Source: Lysinibacillus sphaericus OT4b.31
Lineage (GTDB): Bacteria; Bacillota; Bacilli; Bacillales_A; Planococcaceae
DNA length: 64,000 bases
Direction of reading: 5' to 3'
NCBI RefSeq assembly: GCF_000392615.1
Contig: NZ_KB933398.1
Coordinates: 1,774,182 to 1,838,181, forward strand
The notes beneath the pieces were generated by a model that had not been told where the DNA came from, made no database searches, and saw nothing but the letters and a program-made list of their open reading frames with translations. Positions 36,728 to 44,539 of the stretch are shown here, piece by piece. Each line of letters begins with the position of its first letter. Position 1 is the stretch's first letter. Made by a program: the position numbers and the translations under genes.

Positions 36728-37978
36728 ATGAATATGACGCAGCTGTTTGAAAAGAAAAAGCAAGGCGAAGAGCTTACGCAAGCTGAAATAAACTACTTTG
36801 TAGAAGGCTACACAACAGGTTCTATTCCTGATTATCAAGCGAGTTCCCTACTAATGGCCATTCGTTTAATTGGCATGACGGATGAAGAAACATTTTATTT
36901 AACAAAGGCCATGATTGACTCAGGTGATGTGATCGATCTAACATCCATTGACGGCTTTAAAATTGATAAGCACTCCACAGGCGGTGTGGGTGATAAAGTA
37001 ACGCTTATCGTGACACCAATTATTGCTTCACTAGGTATTCCTGTAGCGAAGTTTAGTGGCAAAGGCTTAGGTATTACTGGCGGTACAATCGATAAATTAG
37101 AAGCTATTCGAGGCTTTAAAACGGAGCTTTCGTCACAGGAGTTTATCGATAATGTCAATAAACATAAAATTGCGGTTGCAGGTCAAACAGGTAATCTTGT
37201 ACCTGCCGACAAAAAACTCTATGCATTACGAGATGTGACTGGTACTGTCGATTCAATTCCTTTAATAGCCGCATCGATTATGAGCAAAAAAATTGCAAGT
37301 GGTGCAGATGGTATCGTGCTAGATGTGAAATGTGGCTCAGGTGCGTTTATGAAGACGGAAGAAGAAGCGAAGAAATTAGCAGATGCGATGACAGCAATTG
37401 GCGAAAAGCTAGGGCGTAAAGTAGTCGCGCACATTAGTGATATGGATAATCCGTTAGGGAAAATGATTGGTAATAAGCTTGAAGTAGTGGAGGCACATTC
37501 ATTGCTTAGTGGTCGCATGGGCGAAACACACACAGATTTACTTGAGGAATGCATCATTATTTCTTCTCTCATGTATCAAGTGGCAGCTGGAGAGGATGAA
37601 GCGGCGGCAACTGCTGCTGTCAAGCGCGTGTTAGAGGATGGCTCTGCTGTGGCAAAATTTGAGGAATTTATCGTGGCGCAGGGCGGTGATTTAGCAGATA
37701 TCATTCAAAATGACACAGCCAATAAGGTGGCTGTGAAAGCCACTACTAACGGCGTTGTAGAAACGATTAATGCTTTATTAATCGGTGAGGCAAGTGTTGC
37801 ACTAGGCGCAGGGCGTTTAACGAAGGAATCTACACTCGATTATGATGCAGGCATTCAACTTGTGGCAAAAAAAGGCGATGCTGTGAAGTCAGGCGAAACC
37901 CTTGCTTATTTATATTCAAATCGTGAAATTGATGAAGAAACAATCAATAAAGTACAGAAAGCCTATTCAATTGCATAA
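36728..37978 (+). CDS. pdp: Pyrimidine-nucleoside phosphorylase
   Basis: 416 residues. It splits uridine, deoxyuridine or thymidine with phosphate; DeoB then isomerises the sugar phosphate. Family signatures are KIDKHSTGGVGDKVTLIVTP, AKFSGKGLGITGGTIDKLEA and the C-terminal QLVAKKGDAVKSGETLAYLY biotinyl-like domain. It is about 17 residues shorter than the B. subtilis enzyme, at the C-terminus. In B. subtilis this slot after drm holds the purine enzyme pupG, so a pyrimidine phosphorylase here is a substitution. A terminator follows. Confidence 0.95.
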   Translation: MNMTQLFEKKKQGEELTQAEINYFVEGYTTGSIPDYQASSLLMAIRLIGMTDEETFYLTKAMIDSGDVIDLTSIDGFKIDKHSTGGVGDKVTLIVTPIIASLGIPVAKFSGKGLGITGGTIDKLEAIRGFKTELSSQEFIDNVNKHKIAVAGQTGNLVPADKKLYALRDVTGTVDSIPLIAASIMSKKIASGADGIVLDVKCGSGAFMKTEEEAKKLADAMTAIGEKLGRKVVAHISDMDNPLGKMIGNKLEVVEAHSLLSGRMGETHTDLLEECIIISSLMYQVAAGEDEAAATAAVKRVLEDGSAVAKFEEFIVAQGGDLADIIQNDTANKVAVKATTNGVVETINALLIGEASVALGAGRLTKESTLDYDAGIQLVAKKGDAVKSGETLAYLYSNREIDEETINKVQKAYSIA

Positions 37979-37990
37979 CTAATATTGAAC

Positions 37991-38027
37991 GAGAACTCTT
38001 CTTAACTTAGAAGGGTTCTCTTTTTTT
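37991..38027 (+). terminator. Terminator after the deoB-pdp operon
   Basis: GAGAACTCTTCT pairs with AGAAGGGTTCTC (one mismatch), followed by seven T residues. Confidence 0.87.
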
Positions 38028-38060
38028 GTGATTTGACGGTATTCGCTTTTGCTCCGCGAG

Positions 38061-38121
38061 TTCGCGGGTAAAAGGCACTCTTCGCGGGAATTTACCCTAA
38101 TTTCGCGGGTAAACAGTCTCC
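38061..38121. repeat. Degenerate 20-21 bp tandem repeat (three units)
   Basis: TTCGCGGG begins at 38061, 38081 and 38102. Units one and three read TTCGCGGGTAAA plus a variable tail; unit two has AATTTA after the core. A short array in the gap between pdp and spoIIAA. The core CGGGTAAAAGG of the first unit differs from the unit core at 58669-58855 (CGGATAAAAGG) at one base. The rest of the gap (38122-38335) shows no credible gene. Confidence 0.75.
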
Positions 38122-38341
38122 CTCTACAGGTATTTCACAGTTCTTTAAAAGTCTTCTTTCCTTCATTAATATCAATCCTTGAACGCAATGAAAACAAACC
38201 TCAAGACCAGTGTGCACGCAAAATGTGTGACCTACGTTTAAAAAAAATTCATTTATCCCATACTGCACATAACCTAAAAAGCCATAAGTATGTCGATTTG
38301 ACACTATTTCGGAAGACTTTGCACTAGTTCTGTCAGTTGCA

Positions 38342-38369
38342 AGGATTCACAGCATAGAACGGAGAATTG
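38342..38369 (+). promoter_or_regulatory. Sigma-H-like promoter of the spoIIA operon
   Basis: AGGATTC (-35 region, 38342-38348) and GGAGAATTG (-10 region, 38361-38369) are separated by 12 bp, close to the sigma-H pattern RnAGGAwWW-N11/12-RnnGAATww. The spoIIA operon is transcribed by sigma-H with Spo0A~P in B. subtilis, so the match is expected. No perfect 0A box was identified. Confidence 0.6.
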
Positions 38370-38390
38370 CACGAGGAGGAGGCGATGTTC

Positions 38391-38744
38391 ATGCATTTTC
38401 AATTTGAAATGGTAACAAGAGAGACAGTAGTTATACGTTTATATGGGGAGCTCGATCATCATGCAGTAGAACAAATTCGAGCAAAAATTTCATCAGCGAT
38501 TTTTCAAGGTGCGGTATCGACTATCATTTGGAACTTAGAAGGACTGTCCTTTATGGATAGTTCGGGAGTCGGCTTAGTGCTGGGGCGAATGCGTGAGTTA
38601 GAGGCTGTCGCAGGACGAACGATTTTATTGAATCCATCGCCGACAATGCGAAAAGTATTCCAGTTTTCAGGCTTAGGTCCGTGGATGATGGATGCAACCG
38701 AAGAAGAGGCGATTGAGCGAGTAAGGGGGATTGTAAATGGATAA
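38391..38744 (+). CDS. spoIIAA: Anti-sigma-F factor antagonist SpoIIAA
   Basis: 117 residues, STAS fold. It releases sigma-F by binding SpoIIAB in the forespore. IRLYGELDHHAVEQIRAKIS and LSFMDSSGVGLVLGRMRELE are the signature; Ser58 of MDSSG is the residue phosphorylated by SpoIIAB. The ATG at 38391 lies eight bases from GGAGG; ATG 38385 is too close. The stop overlaps spoIIAB by eight bases. Confidence 0.96.
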   Translation: MHFQFEMVTRETVVIRLYGELDHHAVEQIRAKISSAIFQGAVSTIIWNLEGLSFMDSSGVGLVLGRMRELEAVAGRTILLNPSPTMRKVFQFSGLGPWMMDATEEEAIERVRGIVNG

Positions 38745-39177
38745 CGAAATGACATTAACTTTTTTAGCAATTAGTGAGAATGAAGGCTTGGCACGTGTTG
38801 CTGTGACAGGCTTTATCGCACAATTAGATCCAACGATTGATGAGCTATCGGAATTTAAAACGGTTGTCTCGGAGGCTGTTTCTAATGCCATTATTCATGG
38901 TTATGAAGAGGATGGTAAGGGTGTTGTTACAGTTCATGCAAAACGTGAGGACGATATTGTAACCGTGTCTGTTATGGATAACGGAATGGGTATAGAGGAT
39001 GTGAGTCGTGCGATGGAACCGTTGTTTACAACGAAAAGCGCGATGGAGCGTTCGGGTATGGGCTTTACAATTATGGATAGTTTTTCTGATCAGTTGACAG
39101 TTATGTCTAAGTGGCAAGAAGGTACAACTGTAACGTTTACGAAGAAATTTTACTCGGTTCGTACAGCGGTCATGTGA
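38737..39177 (+). CDS. spoIIAB: Anti-sigma-F factor / kinase SpoIIAB
   Basis: 146 residues of the GHKL kinase fold. It binds sigma-F and phosphorylates SpoIIAA. N-box FKTVVSEAVSNAIIHGYE, G1 box VMDNGMGIEDV and G2 region LFTTKSAMERSGMGFTIMDS are all intact. The start overlaps spoIIAA and it ends 10 bp before sigF, so the three genes form the canonical tricistronic operon. Confidence 0.96.
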   Translation: MDNEMTLTFLAISENEGLARVAVTGFIAQLDPTIDELSEFKTVVSEAVSNAIIHGYEEDGKGVVTVHAKREDDIVTVSVMDNGMGIEDVSRAMEPLFTTKSAMERSGMGFTIMDSFSDQLTVMSKWQEGTTVTFTKKFYSVRTAVM

Positions 39178-39187
39178 GGATGCGAAC

Positions 39188-39979
39188 ATGAAGCCACTAG
39201 AACAGTCGTCCGATAAGCTATTGTCACAGGAAGAAATGCGTGAATTAATTGCGCTTTCACAGCAGGGCGATCATGAGGCTCGTAAACGAATGATTGAAGG
39301 GAATACGAGGCTTGTGTGGTCCATCGTCCAACGCTTTACAACAAGGGGCGTAGAGCTCGAGGATTTATTTCAAATTGGCTGCATTGGGCTCATGAAGTCG
39401 GTAGATAAATTCGATTTAACGTATGATGTGAAGTTTTCAACATATGCGGTACCGATGATTATCGGAGAAATTCAGCGTTTTCTAAGGGATGATGGCATGG
39501 TGAAGGTTAGCCGTTCCATACGGGAGCTCAACTTTAAAATTCGCCATGCAACCGATGAGTTTATCAAGAACAATGAACATCCGCCGACTATTCAGGAATT
39601 AGCACAGGTACTAGGTGTCACGGCTGAAGAAATTGTGACAGCTTCTGATGCCCTAAGGGATCCCGCTTCCTTACATGAGCAATTGTATGAGAGTGAAGGG
39701 GATTCCATCACCTTAATGGACCAAATGAAGGATGAAAAATCCGAGCAGCCGTTTGACTATATACCGTTAAAAGAAGTGCTCACACGACTTGATCCAAGAG
39801 AGCAATCCATTATTTATTTACGTTATTTTTCTGATTGCACGCAAACAGAAATTGCAAATCGGCTAGGTATTTCGCAAGTGCAAGTATCACGTTTAGAGAA
39901 AAAGATACTGGCACAATTAAAGAGCTGGATGGCCACAAGTGCCACAGTCGAGGAGTACGTAGTTAAAAAAGACATCTAA
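39188..39979 (+). CDS. sigF: Sporulation sigma factor SigF
   Basis: 263 residues, the forespore-specific sigma factor. Region 2 (NTRLVWSIVQRFTTRGVELE, DLFQIGCIGLMKSVDKFD), region 3 (RDDGMVKVSRSIRELNFKIR) and region 4 (LDPREQSIIYLRYFSDCTQT, ISQVQVSRLEKKIL) are complete. It is preceded by its antagonist genes and followed 15 bp later by spoVAF, as in the spoIIA-spoVA junction of B. subtilis but without spoVAA-AE. Confidence 0.97.
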   Translation: MKPLEQSSDKLLSQEEMRELIALSQQGDHEARKRMIEGNTRLVWSIVQRFTTRGVELEDLFQIGCIGLMKSVDKFDLTYDVKFSTYAVPMIIGEIQRFLRDDGMVKVSRSIRELNFKIRHATDEFIKNNEHPPTIQELAQVLGVTAEEIVTASDALRDPASLHEQLYESEGDSITLMDQMKDEKSEQPFDYIPLKEVLTRLDPREQSIIYLRYFSDCTQTEIANRLGISQVQVSRLEKKILAQLKSWMATSATVEEYVVKKDI

Positions 39980-39994
39980 GAAAATGGTGACAGC

Positions 39995-41437
39995 ATGACA
40001 AATAAACTATTTAGCAGCTTAGAAGAAGCCGAAGATTTTCTTAAAGAGCAATTTGGAGACGGCGAATCATTTGACGTAGGCATCAAACATTTATTTGTCA
40101 AAGATTTGCCGGTCCTTTGTGCCTATATAAGTGGACTGGTGGATGGAGAAGCGTTAACGCAATTACTTTCAAGTATGTTGCCTGATGAAGAGGTAGACAT
40201 AGAAGATGAGAAGGAATATTTTGAAGCCTACTTCAATTTTCATGGCCGTTCTGAGGAAACAGAGCGCAAAGCCTATTTGTTGGCCATTTTAAGTGGGCAA
40301 GTAACATTTATAACGAAAAGTGGTTTCTGTTATGTTGCAGAACTTCGAAATTATCCAGGGCGTTCACCAGAAGAACCTGATAATGAAAAGGTTATCCGTG
40401 GTTCAAGGGATGGCTTTATTGAAGGGATTTCACAAAATACGGCTTTAATTCGTCGGCGAATTCGCAATAGTAATTTACGTTTCGAGCTACATAAAATATC
40501 CAAAATCGGCCAAACGGATGTCGCACTGGCGTTTATGAAGGATATTGCGAATGATGAAATACTCGAAAAGTTACGACAGCGTCTCGGACAAATTAATCAT
40601 GATGGCCTCACAATGGCTGATAAATCACTAGAAGAGTGGCTATTTAAGCAAAAGTTCCACCCAGTTCCATTCGTACGTTATACAGAACGTCCTGACATTG
40701 CAGCAGCGCATTTACTTGAAGGGCATGTTGCTATTTTGGTGGATACCTCACCATCTGTTATTTTAGTCCCGACAACGGTTTTTCATTTACTACAGCATGC
40801 TGAGGAGTACAGGCAGGCACCTGCTGTAGGGACATTTATCCGATTTATGCGCTATTTCGGTACGATAATGGGTTTACTATTATTGCCTTTGTGGTATTTA
40901 TTTGTAACAAATGAATCATTATTACCTGAATCACTTTCATTTTTAGGTGCTGAAGAAAAATCTCATGTGCCGATTTTACTGCAAGTGCTTATTGCAGATA
41001 TTGGGATTGAATATTTGAGGATGGCCGCCATTCACACCCCGTCTCCTTTATCCACTGCGATGGGTTTAGTTGCGGGTGTAGCTATTGGTCAAATTGCGAT
41101 TGATGTTGGCCTATTTTCATCAGAAGTTGTGTTATATACGGCTGTATCGGCCATTCTTACGTTTATTATTCCGTCCTATGAGTTAAGTATTTCTATCAAG
41201 CTTTTGCGGTTAGTGTTGTTAATTATGACAGGTATTTGGGGTGCAGATGGTCTATTTATTGGATTTTTTATTTTATTTACGTATTTATGTTCACTGCGTC
41301 CATTACAAGCGCCATATTTATGGCCACTTATCCCGTTCTTCCCAAATGCGATGCTTCGTGTCCTTGTCCGTTTCCCAATGACAGCCGATGCACTAAGACC
41401 TTATATCGTCGCTTCCAAACAGCGAAAAAGGTCATAG
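39995..41437 (+). CDS. spoVAF: Spore germination protein SpoVAF (GerA family)
   Basis: 480 residues of the GerABKA family. A soluble N-terminal region (about 1-270, with GFIEGISQNTALIRRRIRNS) precedes four to five membrane helices (about 285-440). SpoVAF works with FigP to amplify ion release and calcium dipicolinate export in germinating spores. The immediate downstream lysA is the B. subtilis arrangement. A GerAA receptor subunit is the alternative, but those are followed by gerB/gerC genes, which are absent. Confidence 0.88.
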   Translation: MTNKLFSSLEEAEDFLKEQFGDGESFDVGIKHLFVKDLPVLCAYISGLVDGEALTQLLSSMLPDEEVDIEDEKEYFEAYFNFHGRSEETERKAYLLAILSGQVTFITKSGFCYVAELRNYPGRSPEEPDNEKVIRGSRDGFIEGISQNTALIRRRIRNSNLRFELHKISKIGQTDVALAFMKDIANDEILEKLRQRLGQINHDGLTMADKSLEEWLFKQKFHPVPFVRYTERPDIAAAHLLEGHVAILVDTSPSVILVPTTVFHLLQHAEEYRQAPAVGTFIRFMRYFGTIMGLLLLPLWYLFVTNESLLPESLSFLGAEEKSHVPILLQVLIADIGIEYLRMAAIHTPSPLSTAMGLVAGVAIGQIAIDVGLFSSEVVLYTAVSAILTFIIPSYELSISIKLLRLVLLIMTGIWGADGLFIGFFILFTYLCSLRPLQAPYLWPLIPFFPNAMLRVLVRFPMTADALRPYIVASKQRKRS

Positions 41438-41652
41438 GAGCCGTTGCACTCGTTTTTTTCATATGATAAAGTTCTCATATAGTATTTTGTGATTTTTGCA
41501 AAAATTATCTTTATTCAATAGATGTTTTTGCGTGCGAAGGCAAAGTCTCAGCATATATTATAAATTGTGCTAGCATAATTCATAATTTAGACGCAATGAC
41601 GCCGGACCGCATTGATCACAGGATGGAACGATGTGAAAAGGGAGAGATGCAC

Positions 41653-42972
41653 ATGCATTTATATGGAACACAAGCGATTTCTGAAGATGGTCATTTAACA
41701 ATCGGACAGGTAGACACACTAGAGCTTGCGAAAGAATACGGTACACCATTATTTGTGTACGATACGGCGCTTATTCGTAAACGTGCCCGCTGCTTTATAG
41801 ATACGTTTAAAAAACTAGGTGTAAAAGCAGAAGTAGCTTATGCTTCAAAAGCATTTGCATGTGTGGCTGTGTATCAATTAGCGGCAGAGGAAAATCTATC
41901 ATTGGATGTTGTCTCAGGTGGAGAATTATTTACAGCGTTAAAAGCTGGATTCCCAGCTGAGCGCATTCATTTCCATGGTAATAATAAAAGCATTGAAGAA
42001 TTAGAGCTAGCTTTTAACTCGAAAATTGGTTGTATCGTCGTGGATAACTTCTACGAAATCCAGCTTTTAAAAGAAATTTCAGAGCGCCGTCAGCAAAAAA
42101 TGCGCATTTTATTGCGTGTTACACCAGGTGTTGAGGCACATACTCATGATTTCATTACGACAGGACAGGCGGATTCTAAATTTGGCTTTGACTTAAATAA
42201 TGGTCAGGCAGATGAAGCATTCCAGCAAACATTTAATCATGAATACTTAGAGCTTCTGGGCTTGCACTGCCATATTGGCTCTCAAATTTTCGATACAGCT
42301 GGCTTTGGCTTAGCAGGTGAAAAATTAATCAATAAAATTTCTGATTGGCACAAGGCTCACGATTTTACTTGTACTGTGTTAAACTTAGGTGGGGGCTTTG
42401 GTATTCGTTACACAGAGGAAGATGCACCGCTTGAGCCACAAGTATATGTAGAGGATATGATTACAGTTGTAAAAAACAAAGCAACTGTACTTGGTCTAAC
42501 TATGCCTGAAATTTGGATTGAGCCAGGTCGTTCACTTGTTGGCGACGCAGGGACATCACTTTATACAATCGGTTCACAAAAAACAGTACCAGATGTGCGC
42601 AAGTATATTGCGGTCGATGGCGGGATGAGTGACAATATTCGTCCAGCGCTATATGATGCAAAGTACGAGGCAGTTATTGCCAGTAAAGCACATGAACCGA
42701 AAAGTGAGACGTACACAGTTGCTGGGAAGCTATGTGAATCAGGCGATAAATTAATCATCGATGCAAAACTTCAAGATGCAGCTTCTGGCGATGTACTAGC
42801 AATCTTCTGTACAGGCGCGTATGGATACTCAATGGCGAGTAACTACAATCGTGTTCCACGTCCAGCGGTGGTATTTGCTGAAAATGGCAAGCACCAATTA
42901 GCGATTAAACGTGAAAGTTATGAAGATATTGTACAAAACGACCTCCCGCTAACGTTAAAAAAGGGTGAGTAG
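41653..42972 (+). CDS. lysA: Diaminopimelate decarboxylase
   Basis: 439 residues, PLP-dependent; it converts meso-diaminopimelate to lysine, the last step of lysine synthesis. The PLP lysine is Lys66 (VAYASKAFAC), the phosphate loop is LNLGGGFGIRY, and CESGDKL supplies the catalytic Cys. The ATG at 41653 has GGGAGAG six to seven bases upstream; longer in-frame starts lie further out. The 215-bp leader is too short and lacks the signature of a lysine riboswitch. A small membrane peptide gene follows 3 bp after the stop. Confidence 0.95.
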   Translation: MHLYGTQAISEDGHLTIGQVDTLELAKEYGTPLFVYDTALIRKRARCFIDTFKKLGVKAEVAYASKAFACVAVYQLAAEENLSLDVVSGGELFTALKAGFPAERIHFHGNNKSIEELELAFNSKIGCIVVDNFYEIQLLKEISERRQQKMRILLRVTPGVEAHTHDFITTGQADSKFGFDLNNGQADEAFQQTFNHEYLELLGLHCHIGSQIFDTAGFGLAGEKLINKISDWHKAHDFTCTVLNLGGGFGIRYTEEDAPLEPQVYVEDMITVVKNKATVLGLTMPEIWIEPGRSLVGDAGTSLYTIGSQKTVPDVRKYIAVDGGMSDNIRPALYDAKYEAVIASKAHEPKSETYTVAGKLCESGDKLIIDAKLQDAASGDVLAIFCTGAYGYSMASNYNRVPRPAVVFAENGKHQLAIKRESYEDIVQNDLPLTLKKGE

Positions 42973-42975
42973 AAT

Positions 42976-43086
42976 TTGAGAAAAAATAAATGGGTATTAC
43001 TTGCGTCCATTTCAACTTTTATTTTGTTGTGGGGCGTTGTTTATTGGGTGTTAGCTTCAAAAGGTATTCTCGGACCTGGTTCGTAA
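42976..43086 (+). CDS. 36-residue single-span membrane peptide
   Basis: A TTG seven bases after AAGGGTGAG opens a 36-codon frame, RKNKWVLLASISTFILLWGV then VYWVLASKGILGPGS. It has a basic N-terminus and one strong membrane helix. It starts 3 bp after the lysA stop, so it would be cotranscribed. Composition and the ribosome binding site make it believable. I do not recognise a family; Bacillaceae often carry unnamed small membrane peptides like this. Confidence 0.6.
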   Translation: MRKNKWVLLASISTFILLWGVVYWVLASKGILGPGS

Positions 43087-43172
43087 GACAGAAATTGACT
43101 TGCGGTAAAAGTACAAATCGTGTAGGATAGTCAAAGATTATGTACAGCTAGAAAAAGAGGGAATAGACAAAT

Positions 43173-43544
43173 ATGTTAATTCGATATAAAAAAGCTTTCG
43201 AGAAAATAGCGATGGGGCTACTCTCGTTTATGCCTAACGAAAAAGACATAAAAAAGCTCACTGAGACAATCCAATCTTATGAAAATAATGATAATTGGGT
43301 GTTATATTTATGGAAAAAAAATGAAGAATATGTGGGGATCGTTGGTCTTGTAACAGACAATGATACAGCAACAGTTCAACATGTTTCCGTAATCCCTTCT
43401 TACAGAGGAGAGGGCGTAGCGAAGGAAATGCTACAAGAAGTGGCAGAACTTGGCCAATACGCAAATGTGCGCGCAACTGATGAAACACGTGAATTTGTTC
43501 AAAAATGTATACAATGTAATGATGAAAAAGCAGACGAGTGTTAA
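43173..43544 (+). CDS. ribT: RibT-type GNAT acetyltransferase
   Basis: 123 residues. The N-terminus LIRYKKAFEKIAMGLLSFMP followed by NEKDIKKL is nearly identical to what I recall of B. subtilis RibT, the last gene of the riboflavin operon, a GNAT-fold enzyme of uncertain role. The acetyl-CoA loop is VIPSYRGEGVAKEMLQEV. Here it stands alone between lysA and ypuF without ribD, ribE, ribA or ribH, so it has kept its chromosomal place while the operon moved or was lost. A perfect-stem hairpin follows. Confidence 0.85.
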   Translation: MLIRYKKAFEKIAMGLLSFMPNEKDIKKLTETIQSYENNDNWVLYLWKKNEEYVGIVGLVTDNDTATVQHVSVIPSYRGEGVAKEMLQEVAELGQYANVRATDETREFVQKCIQCNDEKADEC

Positions 43545-43563
43545 CGTCTGCTCAGATTGACGA

Positions 43564-43603
43564 CAAAAGGTATTCGGGAATGATCACATTCCGAATACCT
43601 TTT
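43564..43603. terminator. Hairpin after ribT
   Basis: CAAAAGGTATTCGG-GAATG pairs with CATTC-CGAATACCTTTTG around a three- to four-base loop. The arms end in TTTT/AAAA, so it can act in either direction. Confidence 0.75.
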
Positions 43604-43659
43604 GAAATTTTTATCAGAAATATTCGTTACAAATAACCCCTATTAACAAGAGTAGTATG

Positions 43660-44055
43660 CTACAGCAAGCATGTCCAATTAGCTAACTTCTTCCAACTCA
43701 TGGCAGCTAAAGTAAGCATCGCCTGAATGGACAATTTTGTAAATCCCTCGAAAGGTTGTCCAACGTACTCACCTTAATTTCTTTCATTTCTTCTTTTTCA
43801 ATCGGCTCTGGTGAAAAAAGTTTCTTTCCATGGTCCACTCGGTCTTGATTCAGCTCTTCTTGACGTTTTGCCTCATATGTACGCGTTTCCTTACGCACGA
43901 TTTTCTTTTCAAATTGACGCTTGTTCGCACGCGCTTTCACATGTGTCGAATCAATAAAGACATGGTCAGCGCTCAATAATCCTTAATCAGCAATTTCTTT
44001 TAAGATGCGATAGAAAATCTAGCTGAGTCTTGAAAGCGACGTTCATAATTTTTAC
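43660..44055 (-). mobile_element. Degenerate IS1182-type transposase remnant
   Basis: The reverse strand carries pieces of one transposase in order: NYERRFQDSARF (with a frameshift), FYRILKEIAD, a stop, GLLSADHVFIDSTHVKARAN, KRQFEKKIVRKETRTYEAKR and EIKVSTLD, then a jump to FEGFTKLSIQAMLTLAAMSW and KKLANWTC, normally the C-terminus of these proteins. So there is at least one frameshift, one stop and a large internal deletion. No terminal inverted repeats were found. IDSTHVKA is the DDE-motif region of the IS1182 family. It is inactive. Confidence 0.8.
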
Positions 44056-44067
44056 CGATAGACGTAC

Positions 44068-44215
44068 ACTAGTTGATTGAATCGCATACGTTGAAGGCCA
44101 CGCAGGAGCGAAGCGACGAGGAGACTGAAGCCGTGCCCGCGAAAAGCGTCCGCCGTAGCGGAAAGCAACAGCTTCATAAAGACACTTCTATTTTAAAAGA
44201 AAAAAGACTGTAAAC
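44068..44215. repeat. GC-rich dispersed repeat, copy 1 (5' truncated)
   Basis: From 44081 this matches copy 2 (44318-44482) at most positions: GAAGGCC, CGCAGGAGCG, AGCGACGAGGAGACTGAAGC, GAAAAGCGTCCGCCGTAGCG. It lacks about 25 bp of the left part present in copy 2 (GGCGGCGACTTCTGCGGG), apparently deleted. Its GC content is far above the surroundings. This type of repeat is widespread in Bacillaceae genomes as I recall. Confidence 0.85.
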
Positions 44216-44317
44216 ATTAGGTATTTTCGAGATCTGAGATGCTACTAATGGATATAAAAAAGTAAAATCAATAGCAGTTGTTCGTCCTCCTATCCATCAT
44301 CTCAATCATTTATAGAG

Positions 44318-44482
44318 GGTCACTTGTAGTTGGAGCGCAGGCGGCGACTTCTGCGGGAATCGCATGCGCTGAAGGCCCCGCAGGAGCGTAGCGACGAGGA
44401 GACTGAAGCCGTTGCCCGCGAAAAGCGTCCGCCGTAGCGGAAAGCAACTGCTTCATATAGATACTTGTATTTGAAAACAAAA
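44318..44482. repeat. GC-rich dispersed repeat, copy 2 (complete)
   Basis: The complete unit reads from TTGGAGCGCAGGCGGCGACT through AAAGCAACTGCTTC. CTGCGGG and CCCGCAG can pair, as can CCGC and GCGG in CCGCCGTAGCGG, so a transcript would fold into several stems. It has no open frame with a ribosome binding site. Both copies lie in the same orientation, 250 bp apart, between an IS remnant and ypuF. I see nothing else in the 44216-44317 spacer. Confidence 0.85.
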
Positions 44483-44485
44483 AAA

Positions 44486-44522
44486 TGTAGACAAACTACT
44501 CAAAAAATTGAGTTTGTCTACA
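44486..44522. terminator. Hairpin of the TGTAGAYAAACT repeat family, second copy
   Basis: TGTAGACAAACT and AGTTTGTCTACA are exact reverse complements, with CAA/TTG extending the stem. It is located just past the stop of the minus-strand gene ypuF. Arms and right flank resemble the hairpin at 29078-29114. Confidence 0.7.
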
Positions 44523-44539
44523 GTCTGAGCAGACGAGCA

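Noticed and set aside
38049-38327. 92-residue plus-strand frame between pdp and spoIIAA
   Set aside because: No ribosome binding site, odd composition, and it runs through the TTCGCGGG repeats.
41438-41652. Lysine riboswitch upstream of lysA
   Set aside because: The conserved L-box sequence blocks are not visible and no terminator/antiterminator pair precedes the gene.
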